Origin: Falciphora oryzae
Taxonomy: Eukaryota; Ascomycota; Sordariomycetes; Magnaporthales; Magnaporthaceae
DNA length: 64,000 nt
NCBI GenBank assembly: GCA_000733355.1
Contig: JNVV01000001.1
Span: 464,208 to 528,207, forward strand
Direction: 5' to 3'
Numbering within the stretch: position 1 is the first letter of the stretch; each line of letters opens with the position of its first letter. A model generated the notes under the pieces. That model ran no database searches. It saw nothing but the letters and a program-made list of their open reading frames with translations, and had not been told where the DNA came from. Shown here piece by piece: positions 1 through 10,500 of this stretch. Position numbers and translations under genes: made by a program.

Positions 1-637
1 GCACGATAGCTACAGATACTTGTCTGTCATACCACACAGCCCGCCGCACGTTGGCATATTGTAACCAAGCCTGGCTTCCCCCAAAGGCCCTTGCATGCAA
101 GTCACAGCAGAGCCTGGGGGCCAAACGGATAAGCAAGGCATCCCGGATATTGGATCAGACCTTGGCTCGCTTGGCCCCACGACACCCCCGATCTGTCGAC
201 GGCTCCAACCGCGCCCGGTTCGGCTGCGATGTTGCGGGGTAAGCGGCAATAGGGCAGGCGATACGGGCTTGGGCGAGGCTCTCCGGGCCCGGCGGTGCTC
301 TTACAACCCGCGGATCCTGAGTCGGGATGGCTCCATTGGGGGCCGTTTAGTTCTGGGCCGTTCTGTTTTGTGCGTCGCGCTCTTGGAGAGCCCGTATAAT
401 GGCAAGGCTGCGCAGAAAAATGTGCTTAGTACGACCCTTTTCATCTATGCCGGAGAGGGAAGAAGGTAGTAACATCTTGACAAGCTCGACTTGACGGCTC
501 CGCCAGCGGTAAGCCGATGATAGATACCGAGGCCGCCCTAGGCGTGTCGTAGAGGCACGCGATCTCAACCATTGAGCAACATGAAGCTATGATTATACTG
601 GTAGCTAAGCTTCTCGAGCAAGAACAGTAGAGCAGTA
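1..637. other. Left-edge gene-free stretch
   Basis: No reading frame here has an ATG, plausible codon content and family features. The stretch lies downstream of the minus-strand membrane-protein gene ending at 638, so part is presumably its 3' UTR. A tRNA-like patch on the minus strand around 505-588 was examined and not accepted. Confidence 0.5.
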
Positions 638-2119
638 TTACTCCATCCTCCCACCGCTCCAATGCACCTCGCTCTCCCGTCCAGCCTCCTCGGCCGGGAG
701 CTCTGCCAAGGGGGTCTTTGGTTCGATGCTCGTCGGCTGCTCCCCCGGCTGCGTGGCATCCATTTCGCTCGTTGGCCGCTGTTCGGCCTCCATCTCCTGG
801 GGCCGGTGATCCTTGGCCTCCAGCTCGCTCAGCGGGCGTTGGGCTTTGACTCCCATCTCATGCGCTTGATCGACGGCCAGGGAAGGGTGGCTCGAGTGTG
901 GCTGTGGCCCGTCGGAGGGGTTGTCGTCGGGCGCAGTTTGGTTGGTTTTTCTACCCCGGTGGCGGCGGCGGTAAAGCATGAATGCGGTGGCCACTAAGAG
1001 GACTATGGCGAGTGTGCCGACGACTGAGCCCACTACTGGGCCCACGACAGATGGGCTTCCGGCTGGTTTTAATTGTGGACGCGTGCGGTCAGCGCTTGTT
1101 GGGCAGGTATGCCAGGTATTTTGTAGATACAGAAGACAAGCCAAAACAGGCCAAACTCGGACACATAGAATACCTACCTTCTTCCTTTCCTCCTCCGTTG
1201 TTTGAGCCAGTCGGGCCTGGGCCCTGAGTAGTAACGGTATGAGCAGTAACGGTATGAGCAGTAACGGTATGAGCAGTAACGGTATGAGCAGTAACGGTAT
1301 GAGCAGTAACGGTATGAGCAGTAACGGTAATGGTGATGAACTGGGGTTTTTCACTTGGCCCATCTGCTGGAAGGATCGTTTCGAACACGAAAGTGGTAGT
1401 GGTCGATTTAGCTGTCATGAGGATACTTTTCGTGCCGGCCGTCTTTTCACACCACCAGAGTGAGTAGCCCCGGAGGCTCGTGTCGGCATATGTGTACTTG
1501 ACGCAGTTCGGGAACAAGGCATCTGAACTGCGTATGGGGGAGCCCGTATCGGTAATCTGCCTCAGTTTGCTGTTTTCCTAGACGCTGGCCGAGAATGGCG
1601 AAGACATACCATAGCCAAGTATTAGCTCCGATTGTATAGTACAGCGACTCGAAAGACCGATCTATGCAAGCCGTGGTCATATAGCACGCCGTTGTCGAGG
1701 AATCTGGGCAGCAGTCGACGGCCTTGTAGGCGGGGAACGTGTTCATATGGTAGTCGGTGCCGCATTTCAGAGGCGATTCTATAAATTGCAATATTCTTCA
1801 TTTAGTCGTGCCAATTCTTGATTGTGGTCGAGTTTCCGAGGAATCCCAATCGGGGAGGTCAAGGCTCACCAAGCTTTCCTTCTCGAAACCCCAATGTTTG
1901 GTTGTAGAGACCCCTTCGATCTAGGAGGCCGCCGGGGGACAGTAAAGGAGCCAGAGTGGGCGCCGGCGGCTTGTCGATGAGGGGGTGCGGATGGCCGACC
2001 GTTTGTCTCGCTGGCAGCCAGCGTCCTTGGCTTGAGCCGGCCTCCCATCGGAGCACCTCGGCACGGACGAGAGACATGGAGGCCCACGCGACGGCCAACA
2101 ACTCGACAGCACTCTTCAT
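638..2119 (-). CDS. Mucin-like single-pass membrane protein (hypothetical), 397 aa, four exons
   Basis: Exons on the minus strand are 2119-1870, 1778-1610, 1527-1178 and 1062-638; all phases agree and give 397 residues. Residues 1-20 form a signal peptide (MKSAVELLAVAWASMSLVRA). A Cys-rich extracellular part follows, with the CGTDYH, DCCPDSSTTACYMTTACID and LCSDALFPNCVKY stretches characteristic of a family of fungal surface proteins. Next comes a Thr-rich stalk containing a TVTAH repeat. A Val/Leu/Ala-rich helix near residues 262-286 is followed by YRRRHRGRK, a positive stop-transfer sequence, and a polar tail of about 110 residues rich in Pro, Glu and Gln. This is a type I membrane topology, as in cell-wall sensor-like proteins, but no WSC or Mid2 domain is recognised and the function is unknown. 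The second intron has a competing acceptor; the one chosen restores the conserved LCSDALFPNC stretch. Confidence 0.72.
1231..1329 (-). repeat. 15-bp coding minisatellite (TVTAH repeats)
   Basis: Six perfect head-to-tail copies of a 15-bp unit (plus strand gtaacggtatgagca) occupy 1231-1320, and a partial seventh reaches about 1329. Read on the minus strand they encode TVTAH repeats in the extracellular Thr-rich stalk of the membrane protein. A 15-bp period keeps the frame, so copy number can change without breaking the gene. Confidence 0.95.
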
Positions 2120-4112
2120 CCTTGGTCCGGTGGATGTGATCTGGATTTCTGCTCCCGAGTTTTTCTGCCTCGACAGCAGAACGCCAGAATGTGGAAGAAC
2201 TGATAGTATCACTCCTGCGAGCAAAAGATGGCCAGGAAAGGCAGACAGGTAGATAGGTACATGGGCATTCAGACCAGATTCTATGGGGCGAAGCAAGTGT
2301 ATAAGTAGGTAGGTATCTGCGGACAAGGAGGCAAAGCTTCGGGGCAAATGATGCGAGTTCACGAAGGCACATATTTTCCTTGTCCTGCCGACTTGGCATG
2401 CAAGCAAGCTGTTGTGGAAGCTACATTTTAGACAGGCCTGGTTGCTTGCGGCTGCAAATAGGCCTAAGCCGGCCACCGCCCACGTCGTCGGCCGCCATTT
2501 CCACTCGGAAACCGCGAGCTCTTGGTCGGCGCGATAGAGCTGCTAAACGCCTGGGGCCTCTGAGCCCAGTCCTGAAAAGCCCAGGCATCGAGAATGCGTA
2601 TTGGGCTTGACGGGTGATGTTGTGGGCGGTCCAGCTGCCAAGAGGCAGCATCGAGCCTGACCAGCACCAGCGGGTGCCAGACACGAAGCAGAGTGATTTT
2701 CTTTTCGTGTCCGAATCGGCAAGTGTCCCGAGGGTGGCGGCAGCGCGCCTCCTAGCCCACTCGCGAGGAGTCCAATCAGTTGAGCCGAGGCTGCAAGGTC
2801 GGAAGCGAGACATGCAGCCGTGGAACATCGAGATAGATTATTGTGCTCTGGCAAGAGCGGGGTTGCAGACGCTCCTCCTCCCAGGTTAGAAGATGTCGGA
2901 GATGAGCAATGCTTGATGACGGGAGGAAGAGGAAGACGGGCGGTCGGAATGCACGTGACATGCATCACAATGTTAGCCCCTGAATTATTACATAACAAAC
3001 ATGGCGACGATGTCTGAGCCCCTGGCATAACCCGGACTCTTCGTTGAGCGCAAATGGGTGCCTTTTACACGCGCAAACGATCCCAATAAGATGCAGCAAT
3101 TCGACAATCTATGAGAGGACGTTGACCATGCCGCGCCGCAACGACCCGAGGACGCGGTTTTCATGTCGCCGCGGTGCCATAACGACGTCAGGAACCAGGC
3201 CAAGCACAGATAAGCTTCTGGTTGCCGCAGGCGAGTCAGATAGCCGGGGTGGGCCAGCCAGATGGACAGGGAGCTCGATGTGATTGTGGGTTTGCTGTGG
3301 CTGTGCGGTTACCTCGAGAAACATTTTCTGGTCTCCCTTCCCTTCACCGTCCATCAACAGATCAAGAAGCGAGAGAGATTTTTACATCTCCCATCATCGG
3401 TCATCCTCTCCTCTTCTGGAAGCCTCCCTCGGGCTTTGAATTACACCGCCTGGGCCCGTGGGCATGTCACCTCGCCTTGCGGTGGGTTTCCTTGCCGCAG
3501 GACCCGCGATGTGTAATCAGCGCGCGCCTACTGGGTCTGGCTCGGTGGTCTGGTTGGTGTCTGCCTGGCACGGCCCGGCGTCAAACGACCCAAGGAAAGT
3601 ATAGACGGGGGAACGGGGTGGGGGGGACCCGCGAGGGGGGCAGCCGTTATATCCGTATGGGGGTACCACCCTCCTCCGGCAGCTCTTTCCGGGGGTTGGA
3701 CAGGTTCCTTATGGGCGTGTTTTCTTAACACCATCAAGGTTCTATCCCTCTCATTTGCTTCTGTTCGGCTGCGACCCCCATCCGACGAGCCATCCATGCA
3801 TACGGCTCCAGACCAGGATGCCCTCCCCGTTTCCTCCAGTCCCGTCCCATCCTCCAATCACGTGTAGGCAAACCTAAGGGCTCGTCGCCTTCCTGAAAAG
3901 GGATGGCAGCTCCATGCCGGCGCGGCTGTAGTTGCTGCCAAGACCTGAAGCCGAGTCAGGGGTTATCGCGCCGGCTTGCAGTCGCCGACGTATTGGTCCT
4001 GTCGTATACCCGATTTCTCACCCATCCGCTCTGGTAAACGAGATCTGGTGGTAACCGCCGGCGGCCTTACCGATGCTGGTGGCCTCGCGGATGAGGGGCT
4101 CCTCTTCTTGGC
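2120..4112. other. Intergenic region, no gene seen
   Basis: About 2 kb separates the divergent starts of the membrane protein (2119, minus) and the secreted protein (4290, plus). Open frames here, for example minus 2543-3028 and plus 3222-3728, lack recognisable domains and have low-complexity translations, so I treat them as chance. The stretch must hold both promoters. Confidence 0.5.
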
Positions 4113-4120
4113 TATAAATA
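4113..4120 (+). promoter_or_regulatory. Probable TATA box of the secreted-protein gene
   Basis: The sequence TATAAATA lies 170 bp upstream of the ATG at 4290, a reasonable distance for a fungal gene with a leader of about 140 nt. The ATG itself sits in a strong context (cacccaccATGG). Confidence 0.45.
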
Positions 4121-4289
4121 CGGTGGTTTCGGCCATGTCGTGATGTCTTTTTTGTTGCAAGAGGCCACCGCTCGCAGGGCTTCCTCCTCTCCTTTCTCAA
4201 CTCCGAGATAAGCCTGAGCTTTCCCTGGTAGTGGCTTCTTAGGTTACTTCATCGTCTCCCATTCTCCTGATCTCCTTAACACACCCACC

Positions 4290-5294
4290 ATGGCACCCGT
4301 CAACACCTCCCTGGCCCTGGCTCTCGCCAGCGTCCTGGCCCTCACCTCCCCGGCCACGGCCGCCAGCAGCAAATTCTGCAAGGGCGGCAGCTGGTCCGTC
4401 CTGGGCGTCAGCCAGAGCCCGCGGGACGACCGGTTCCGTGGCGACATCGACTCCACGTCCTCCGAAGTCTTCAGGGTCCAGGGCAAGTACCTCGAGTTCA
4501 AGGTCGACCCGGCCACCTTTGCCGTGTACGACTGGGCCTTCGTAGGCAAGGGCGACAACGCCGGCGACATGACGGGCGGGCGCTACACGCCCATCTACGC
4601 CAGCCGCGTGCCCGACCACCGGGGCCTGAACCTGACCTCCGCCATCTCGGTCGAGCTACGCGACGAGGCCCTCAAGCTCGGCCGGTCCGGCCCGGGCCTG
4701 TCCGTCTCCATCACGGCCAAGGACTGCGCCCAGGGCGGCATCTTCCAGATGGAGCCCGTGCGCGCCGACAACACCAGCACCCGCGTCGTCCACACCCTCA
4801 GCCCGGGGGTGTTCCAGTACGACAACCCAAACTTCCGCGCCAACCTGGGCAAGTACCTGGGCAGCGAGTGCGGGTCCGAGGAGACGGGCCCCGCGGGAGA
4901 CGTCTGCGTGCGCGTGACGCCCCGCGTCAACATCGGACACCAAGACCGCCCCAAGCTGGTGCTGCGCGACAGCACGCAGGTGGCCAAGCGCGTGCCGCAG
5001 CCAGAGTGCGGGCCCGACTTCTCCAACCCGCTGGGCCTGTCCGAGACCAAGGACTACTGTGGAGGGGTTAGCATTTGGGACGTTGCTAGCGGCGGCCGCA
5101 TGGGCGCCGTGACAGGTGGTGATGCTACCGAGGTGGCCAACCCGCCGACCAACTGCGTCAGCGACTGCAAGGGCCAGAACCAGGTCCGGGGGACGCTGGC
5201 GGTTCTGGGTTTCCCCGAGACCGTGCCGGAGGATGTTAAGTTGGCGCCGCGGACGAGCGAGTCGGGCCTTGACAAGCCGCTGGCTGCCTTTTAA
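4290..5294 (+). CDS. Secreted protein of unknown function, 334 aa, intronless
   Basis: A single open frame starts at an ATG in good context (ccaccATGG). Residues 1-24 are a clear signal peptide: MAPVNTS, then a Leu/Ala-rich core ending ALTSPATAA. No membrane helix or GPI tail follows, so the product should be released. The mature part has eight cysteines, including pairs near FCKGGSW, GSECGS, DVCVR, PECGP, DYCGG and NCVSDC, consistent with disulphide bonding. Two Asn-X-Ser/Thr sites (NLTS, NTST) could carry glycans. I do not recognise a catalytic motif; similar orphan secreted proteins are common in Ascomycota, and it could be a cell-wall, adhesion or effector-like protein. It converges with the nitroreductase gene, with 190 bp between stop codons. 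Confidence 0.85.
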   Translation: MAPVNTSLALALASVLALTSPATAASSKFCKGGSWSVLGVSQSPRDDRFRGDIDSTSSEVFRVQGKYLEFKVDPATFAVYDWAFVGKGDNAGDMTGGRYTPIYASRVPDHRGLNLTSAISVELRDEALKLGRSGPGLSVSITAKDCAQGGIFQMEPVRADNTSTRVVHTLSPGVFQYDNPNFRANLGKYLGSECGSEETGPAGDVCVRVTPRVNIGHQDRPKLVLRDSTQVAKRVPQPECGPDFSNPLGLSETKDYCGGVSIWDVASGGRMGAVTGGDATEVANPPTNCVSDCKGQNQVRGTLAVLGFPETVPEDVKLAPRTSESGLDKPLAAF

Positions 5295-5484
5295 GCCGTC
5301 TAAAAGGGCGTATAACTGCGGCGGTATGGGCGGTGATGAAGGCGATAGAAAAAGGGATGAATGTGTTTACGAATAATACATGCTAGGACGGTAGTATGAT
5401 ATGATATATATGTCTATTCCAGAATGCGACTCGCACATTCGACGTGAACCCGACGGGAAGGATATACCAGAGCCCCGAGCCGCC

Positions 5485-6276
5485 TCAAAGCTCTCCGTCT
5501 TGAACTTCCCCCTGCACGACGAGCTTCTCGCCCACAGGAATCTTGCCCTTAGGTGGCGGCGCATCCCCGACGCGCCCACCAAAAACAAGCTGTGCCGTCA
5601 CCTCCCAGCCCGGCCGCACGCCCCAAGCCTCCGGCAGAGAACCGTCCCCGAGCGGCCCGTAGTGCTGCAGGTTGGCCCCCAGACCCTCCGCGCTCAGCGC
5701 CGTCCACACCGCAAGCTGCAACATCCCGTTGGACTCCCTGGCCCAGACAGGGAACGCGTCCGCGTAGGCCGGTATGTCGGCCGCGTACCTGTCGACCACT
5801 TCCCTGTCGACGAAGAAGAGCACCGTGCCGGCCGCGGCCCTGTAGCCCGCCATCTTGGCCGCCGCCGATTCCTCCCACTGCTCGGCCGACACGCGCGCCC
5901 TGCGCGCCGCCGAGATGGAATCCCAGAGCCGGTCGTGCTCGGCGCCGAGGAGCACGACGGCCCGGTTGGGCTCCGAGTTGAAGGCGCTGGGGACGGTCTG
6001 CAGAGCGGTTTGCACCGCCTCGGTGATCTTTTGCTGATCGACGGGCAGGTGCTTGTCCAGGCTGTACCAGGTCCGACGGACGCGGAGGGCGTCGAACAGA
6101 GCCGAGGATGTGTTTGTGGAGTTGGCGGCCACCGATGGTATCGGTCCGGCGACGGGCACAGGAGAGAGCAGCGACTGGGCGTCCCTGAAAAGACTAAATA
6201 CCCCCAGGGTGGCGAGCGGGAGCACCAGGGCCCAGACCCAGAGCGGTGGCCCTTGTGACTTGGGAGTTGGCGCCAT
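5485..6276 (-). CDS. Frm2/Hbn1-type nitroreductase-like protein with N-terminal membrane anchor, 263 aa
   Basis: The open frame extends upstream to a TTG, but the first ATG is at 6276, giving MAPTPKSQGPP and 263 residues. Residues about 11-30 (LWVWALVLPLATLGVFSLF) are a hydrophobic anchor. From about residue 65 the chain follows the nitroreductase-like family: RRTWYSLDKHLPV, the signature TVPSAFNSEPNRAVVLLGAEHDRLWD, a central FFVDREVVD segment and a C-terminal GKIPVGEKLVVQ. Yeast Frm2 and Hbn1, to which this is closest, are soluble FMN-dependent proteins of about 190 residues linked to fatty-acid signalling and oxidative stress. The membrane segment is extra here. The substrate is unknown. 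No intron is needed. Confidence 0.82.
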   Translation of the reverse strand: MAPTPKSQGPPLWVWALVLPLATLGVFSLFRDAQSLLSPVPVAGPIPSVAANSTNTSSALFDALRVRRTWYSLDKHLPVDQQKITEAVQTALQTVPSAFNSEPNRAVVLLGAEHDRLWDSISAARRARVSAEQWEESAAAKMAGYRAAAGTVLFFVDREVVDRYAADIPAYADAFPVWARESNGMLQLAVWTALSAEGLGANLQHYGPLGDGSLPEAWGVRPGWEVTAQLVFGGRVGDAPPPKGKIPVGEKLVVQGEVQDGEL

Positions 6277-7534
6277 TGAACCTGAGCTGAGAGTTGCGGC
6301 CAAGTAGGATTGAACTAGATGTAAGGGATCTAGAATAAGATAAAAGCAAAGATAAAAGAGAATAAAGTCTAAGAGAAAATTTCGGGGATGAATTGATCTG
6401 TCCTAGCCCTCATCGCATTTTATTTGCTCTCTCAATGGTTAGGAACGTCCTGTCGTTTCCGCTTCGCTGCGATTTTGGATTGGTAATCACACTGACCCCA
6501 GGGGCCGGGGTGTCAAAAGGCTGGGAGTGCCGTGTCATCCTCGCAACAACGACCCATTTACCCCTTCACGAGGCACGACGTGACATGACAAGAATAGTCC
6601 AAGTTCAAATCGGCCTGGAGGAGGTATACGTGTTGCGCTCTGGGTGGGCGAGGACTGCTACAAAAAGGGGTGTAAAACAACAGCCTCGGCTTGCATGTCA
6701 CAACTTTGGCTGAATATCAAGGAAGCATTCCAAATACAGCCATCATACGCCGTATGTACGTCTTGGCTTCCACACGTCTCTATCCCGTGATTTTGGCAGC
6801 AAACAAGGACAGTCGCCAGCTGGATTACAGCCTCGTTCGCCGAGACTCAAGACAACGGGAAATCGTGGCGAGCAACGGACGGGAGCAAGGGAACAGCAAG
6901 CTTCCATTTCCGGTGAAGAACCAGATCACCACACCCGCTATTATCCACTAATAAACCCTCCAAGATGTATGCCGGTCCGGTCCACGTCTCTGCGGCAAAC
7001 GCCAGAACGAAGCCGGGAAGAGAGCACCGTACAATGAAAGGCTGAGGACAGGAGATGATAAATAGAAATTCCGAGAAAAATGAACCAGGGACAGCGCTGG
7101 CCAAGACTCTAAACCGTCGCTATCCCACCATCAATGCCCAATGCCCATCGCATGGTGGTAAAACAAAAGAACGCCGAGAAAAGTAGAGGAAACCCGCTGT
7201 ACGCCTTGTACTCATACAACAGTACGCATACACCAGCCAGAAATACAAGTCTCCCGCAACCCCCTGAACGCCAGATAACGAGAGCAAAAGGCATGACAGT
7301 GAAGTAATACCGTTTGCCGAGAAAACGGAAGAAGAAGTAACAGAAAGTTCATGTAGAGAGGCCCTTCCCTCAGTAAACAGCCCCAACCCAATCCAAAGCG
7401 CCCACAAAAACCCCAAACGCAGCCAGCACAACGTCACCAGTAAACCCAATCACCCCTCCCAGCGCCGCAACGGCAGCCCAGACGGCCAGCAGCACGGCGT
7501 CGCCCGCGCGGGCGCCAAGACCTGACATGGATAG
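6277..7534. other. Intergenic region between nitroreductase and NOT4
   Basis: No supported gene. The part just below 7535 is presumably the 3' UTR of the long NOT4 transcript. Small hydrophobic minus-strand frames (7120-7449) have no ATG-led domain structure and look like untranslated sequence. Confidence 0.5.
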
Positions 7535-10500
7535 TCAATTCGCCGGGCCGCCCCCGCCGCCGATTAGCAGCCGCCGATTCTTCTTAATCACCTGGCTGAG
7601 CGACTTCTCGAGCTTCTCCGTCTCGCGCCGCGCCAGCTGCAGTGCCTTTTCGGCGTCCTCGATGCTCATGAGCGGCACGTTGCCGAACGCCCGGTTGCTC
7701 GTCGCCGCCGCCGCCGCCGACGCGATCGGGGACGAGGCCAGGGAGGGCGCCGCCGGGGGCGCCAGCGAGGACGAAGATCCGCCGGCCTGCACCACGGCAG
7801 ACGACGATGCTGCAGCGATGGCATGGCCGTGGCTGTGGCCCTGAGAATGATGGTGGCCCGCCCTAGCATCGGCGAGCGACGGGAGCAGCGTCTCGTCGGG
7901 CCCCGCGCCGGACCACGCGTCCATGGGGTCCATGGGCCCGCCTGCCGACGAGCTGTAGATCCACGGCGCGATGGAGGAGAGGCTGGCGCCCGCCAAGGCG
8001 TTGATGCTGCCGTCGGGCCCCATGCTCGCATCCGCCGGTATGGCGTTGGCGGCGCTGCCGGCCTTCCACTGCGCCGGCAGGCCCAGGTTGGACGCGCCCA
8101 GGTTCAGCTTGGGCAGGACGTACTGGTTGATGTAGTAGATGGCCTCCTCGCGCTGGATCTTGCCGATGGGGTCCGTCGCGTACGAGCCGCGCGGCGGCGG
8201 GAAGAAGGACGGCGGCCCGTTCGGCACAGCGCGACCCTTGATCAGGCTAAAGCCGCCCGTGGCCTCGTGCCGCGGATGCGTGTAGAAGGCCGGCGTGCCC
8301 ACCGTATCCGCGAGCGAGTCCTGCAGCTCCAGGAACCGATCCTCTTCCTCCTCCGTCAGGTTGCGCACGCAGTCTCCGTTGGGCGTCAGCAGGATGCGCA
8401 CCCCGTCCATCACCTTACGTACCACCCGCCCACCAAGCAGTGCCGCGTTGTCCTCGTCGGTCACGATCGACTTTGTCGACGCAGAGGCGTCCTTCGACGC
8501 CGTCGCCGCGGCGGCTGCTGCTGCTGCCGCAGCTGCCGCGTCAGTGCGATCAGGCTTGTGGCCGAGGCCAGTGATAGGTTCCAGAAATTTGATCCTGGAC
8601 GCGTCCTCCACAAGCCCCATCTCCTCAAGTTCGTGCAGGGTTGACGAAGGGGTGGGCACCGCCTTCCCGGACGCCGTCTTTGCTTCGTCCAAGGGCAATT
8701 CTTTATCTGACGTCTCCTCCGCCACAGGAGCAGGCGACGCTGACGCATCCCTTGCTTGATCCTTTTCTTTGCCCTTGCCTTTTCCGGACTCGGTGGCTTT
8801 GGTCTGCTTGCTTGGTTTGTCTTTACTGACAAGCTGCTGCTGCGGCGTCGGGGGCGACTGCTCTGCTACATCCGCGTCCTTGGTAGGCTCATCCTTGGAC
8901 GGCTCGTCTTTGGCCACAACGTCCTCCTTCGCCGGTACCTGTGGCGAAGCGGGTGTGGCCGATCGGGTCTCGACAGGGGTCGGCGAGCTACTGGCAGCCT
9001 TCTCCTTCTTCTGCTTCTTTTTGCGGCCGATGATGGGCGCGATGACAGGCTCCTCTGCCTCGGGCACAGGGGTAGGCTGGGTGCTGGACGAGATCAGGGC
9101 GGCCGACTCCAACTTGGTGGCCTGCTTGCGTTGTTTGCGCTGCTGGCTCTTGGTAGTGGAGCGTACCGCTGCTGATCCGACCCTAGAGACCGGGGGCGGT
9201 GAGTTGGGACGCGACGTGGTTATACTGCCCGACACTATCGAGGCCGTGTCCGAGATGAACTCGCTATGTGGCGTCCCGGGGCGATGTGAAGAGAGGACCG
9301 AGGACCGGCCAGAGGTCACCGAGGCGGCCGCGAGGGCGGCGGCCGCCGTCATGGGAGGAGGTGCCTCGCCCTTGGGAGTTGACACCACGCGTAGCGTCTT
9401 AGGCGCCGTCCGGACAACGGGTGAGGGTGAGGGGAAAGCCGCAGTGGTCGGCGTCGGCAACGCCGGGAAGGCAGAGGCCGAGTCAACTGCTGCCGCCGAC
9501 TTCTCGGAGGCTGTAGCCGAGGTCGAGTCGTTGGCGCGGGGCTGGGCCGCGGCCCTGGTCGCAGCTCCCACGTTCAGTATGCCTGGGGTCTGCTTCTTGC
9601 TAGGGGTGACCGCAGTGCTTGCAGTCGAAGTGGGCTGCGTATCAACCGGGACGGCGCCCTTTTTGCCCGCCGACTTGCCTGCTGCTGATTTGGGGATCGC
9701 GGGCACAGCCGGGACGGCGGGTTGCGAGACAGCCGCGGGCTTGACTGCGTCCAGTGCAGGGAAGTCCTCCTCCTGCAGCACCGTCTTTGACGATTTGGCA
9801 GACTTGGAGGACTGCGCCGCGATGTCCTTGGTGAGGCCGCTTTCGACAGCCAGCGCCTTGATGTTCTTCTTGGCTTCAGTGCCTGACTTCTTCGACGGCG
9901 TGGCCGCAGTCGGGGCCGGCTGCCGGGCCGGGGTGGGCGCGACAGAAGCCGGGATGGCAGGCTTGGTGGGCGTCTGCGCAGGCTGCGTCGGGACAGCGAC
10001 CAGACCAAACCCAGGGGGTACGGACGGTGTTCCCGAGCGGCCAGCGGCGGTGCCAAGATTCCCCGGCGGTGGGGGTACCACCGTCTCACTCGAGTCGTCC
10101 GAGATGATAGCCTCGATATTACTCGTGACCGCCTCATCAAGAGCCGAAAGATCTTCGTCTGCTGCAAGAAACTGTTAGCCTTTGGTGTTCCGTGGTATTG
10201 TGGAAAGTATGTGGCCAGCCACGCCTGACCAGGCTAGGAGCCTAATTGGCGCCTGGGTAGTCGGGGAAAAGCCAAGCGTCGCACCACAGCAGAGCACACC
10301 ACCGATAGGCAGAGAGTATATACATCTAGGGGCAGGTTGGCGTAACAAAATACGAGCGGGGAAAAGGAGACGGACGGCACAGGCAGGCCACTACTCCACC
10401 ACCACCATCTTCCCAAGGGCATCAAACAGGGCAGCTTCGCGAGCCATTTCTTTTCTCGGCCGTTCTTGGAGAAGAACTATAGTATATTTCTCTTGTCGAA

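Noticed and set aside
505..588. Possible tRNA on the minus strand (an A-box-like TTGCTCAATGG and a GCGTG/CACGC stem)
   Set aside because: The anticodon loop would be nine bases, and the T-arm and acceptor stem do not pair. At best it is a decayed tRNA-derived sequence.
2543..3028. 161-codon minus-strand frame
   Set aside because: It has no recognisable domain or signal, a low-complexity translation and no convincing start context.
8769..10178. 469-codon open frame on the plus strand opposite NOT4
   Set aside because: It is antisense to the Ala/Ser/Pro-rich NOT4 exon; GC-rich third positions make such shadow frames common, and it has no domain.
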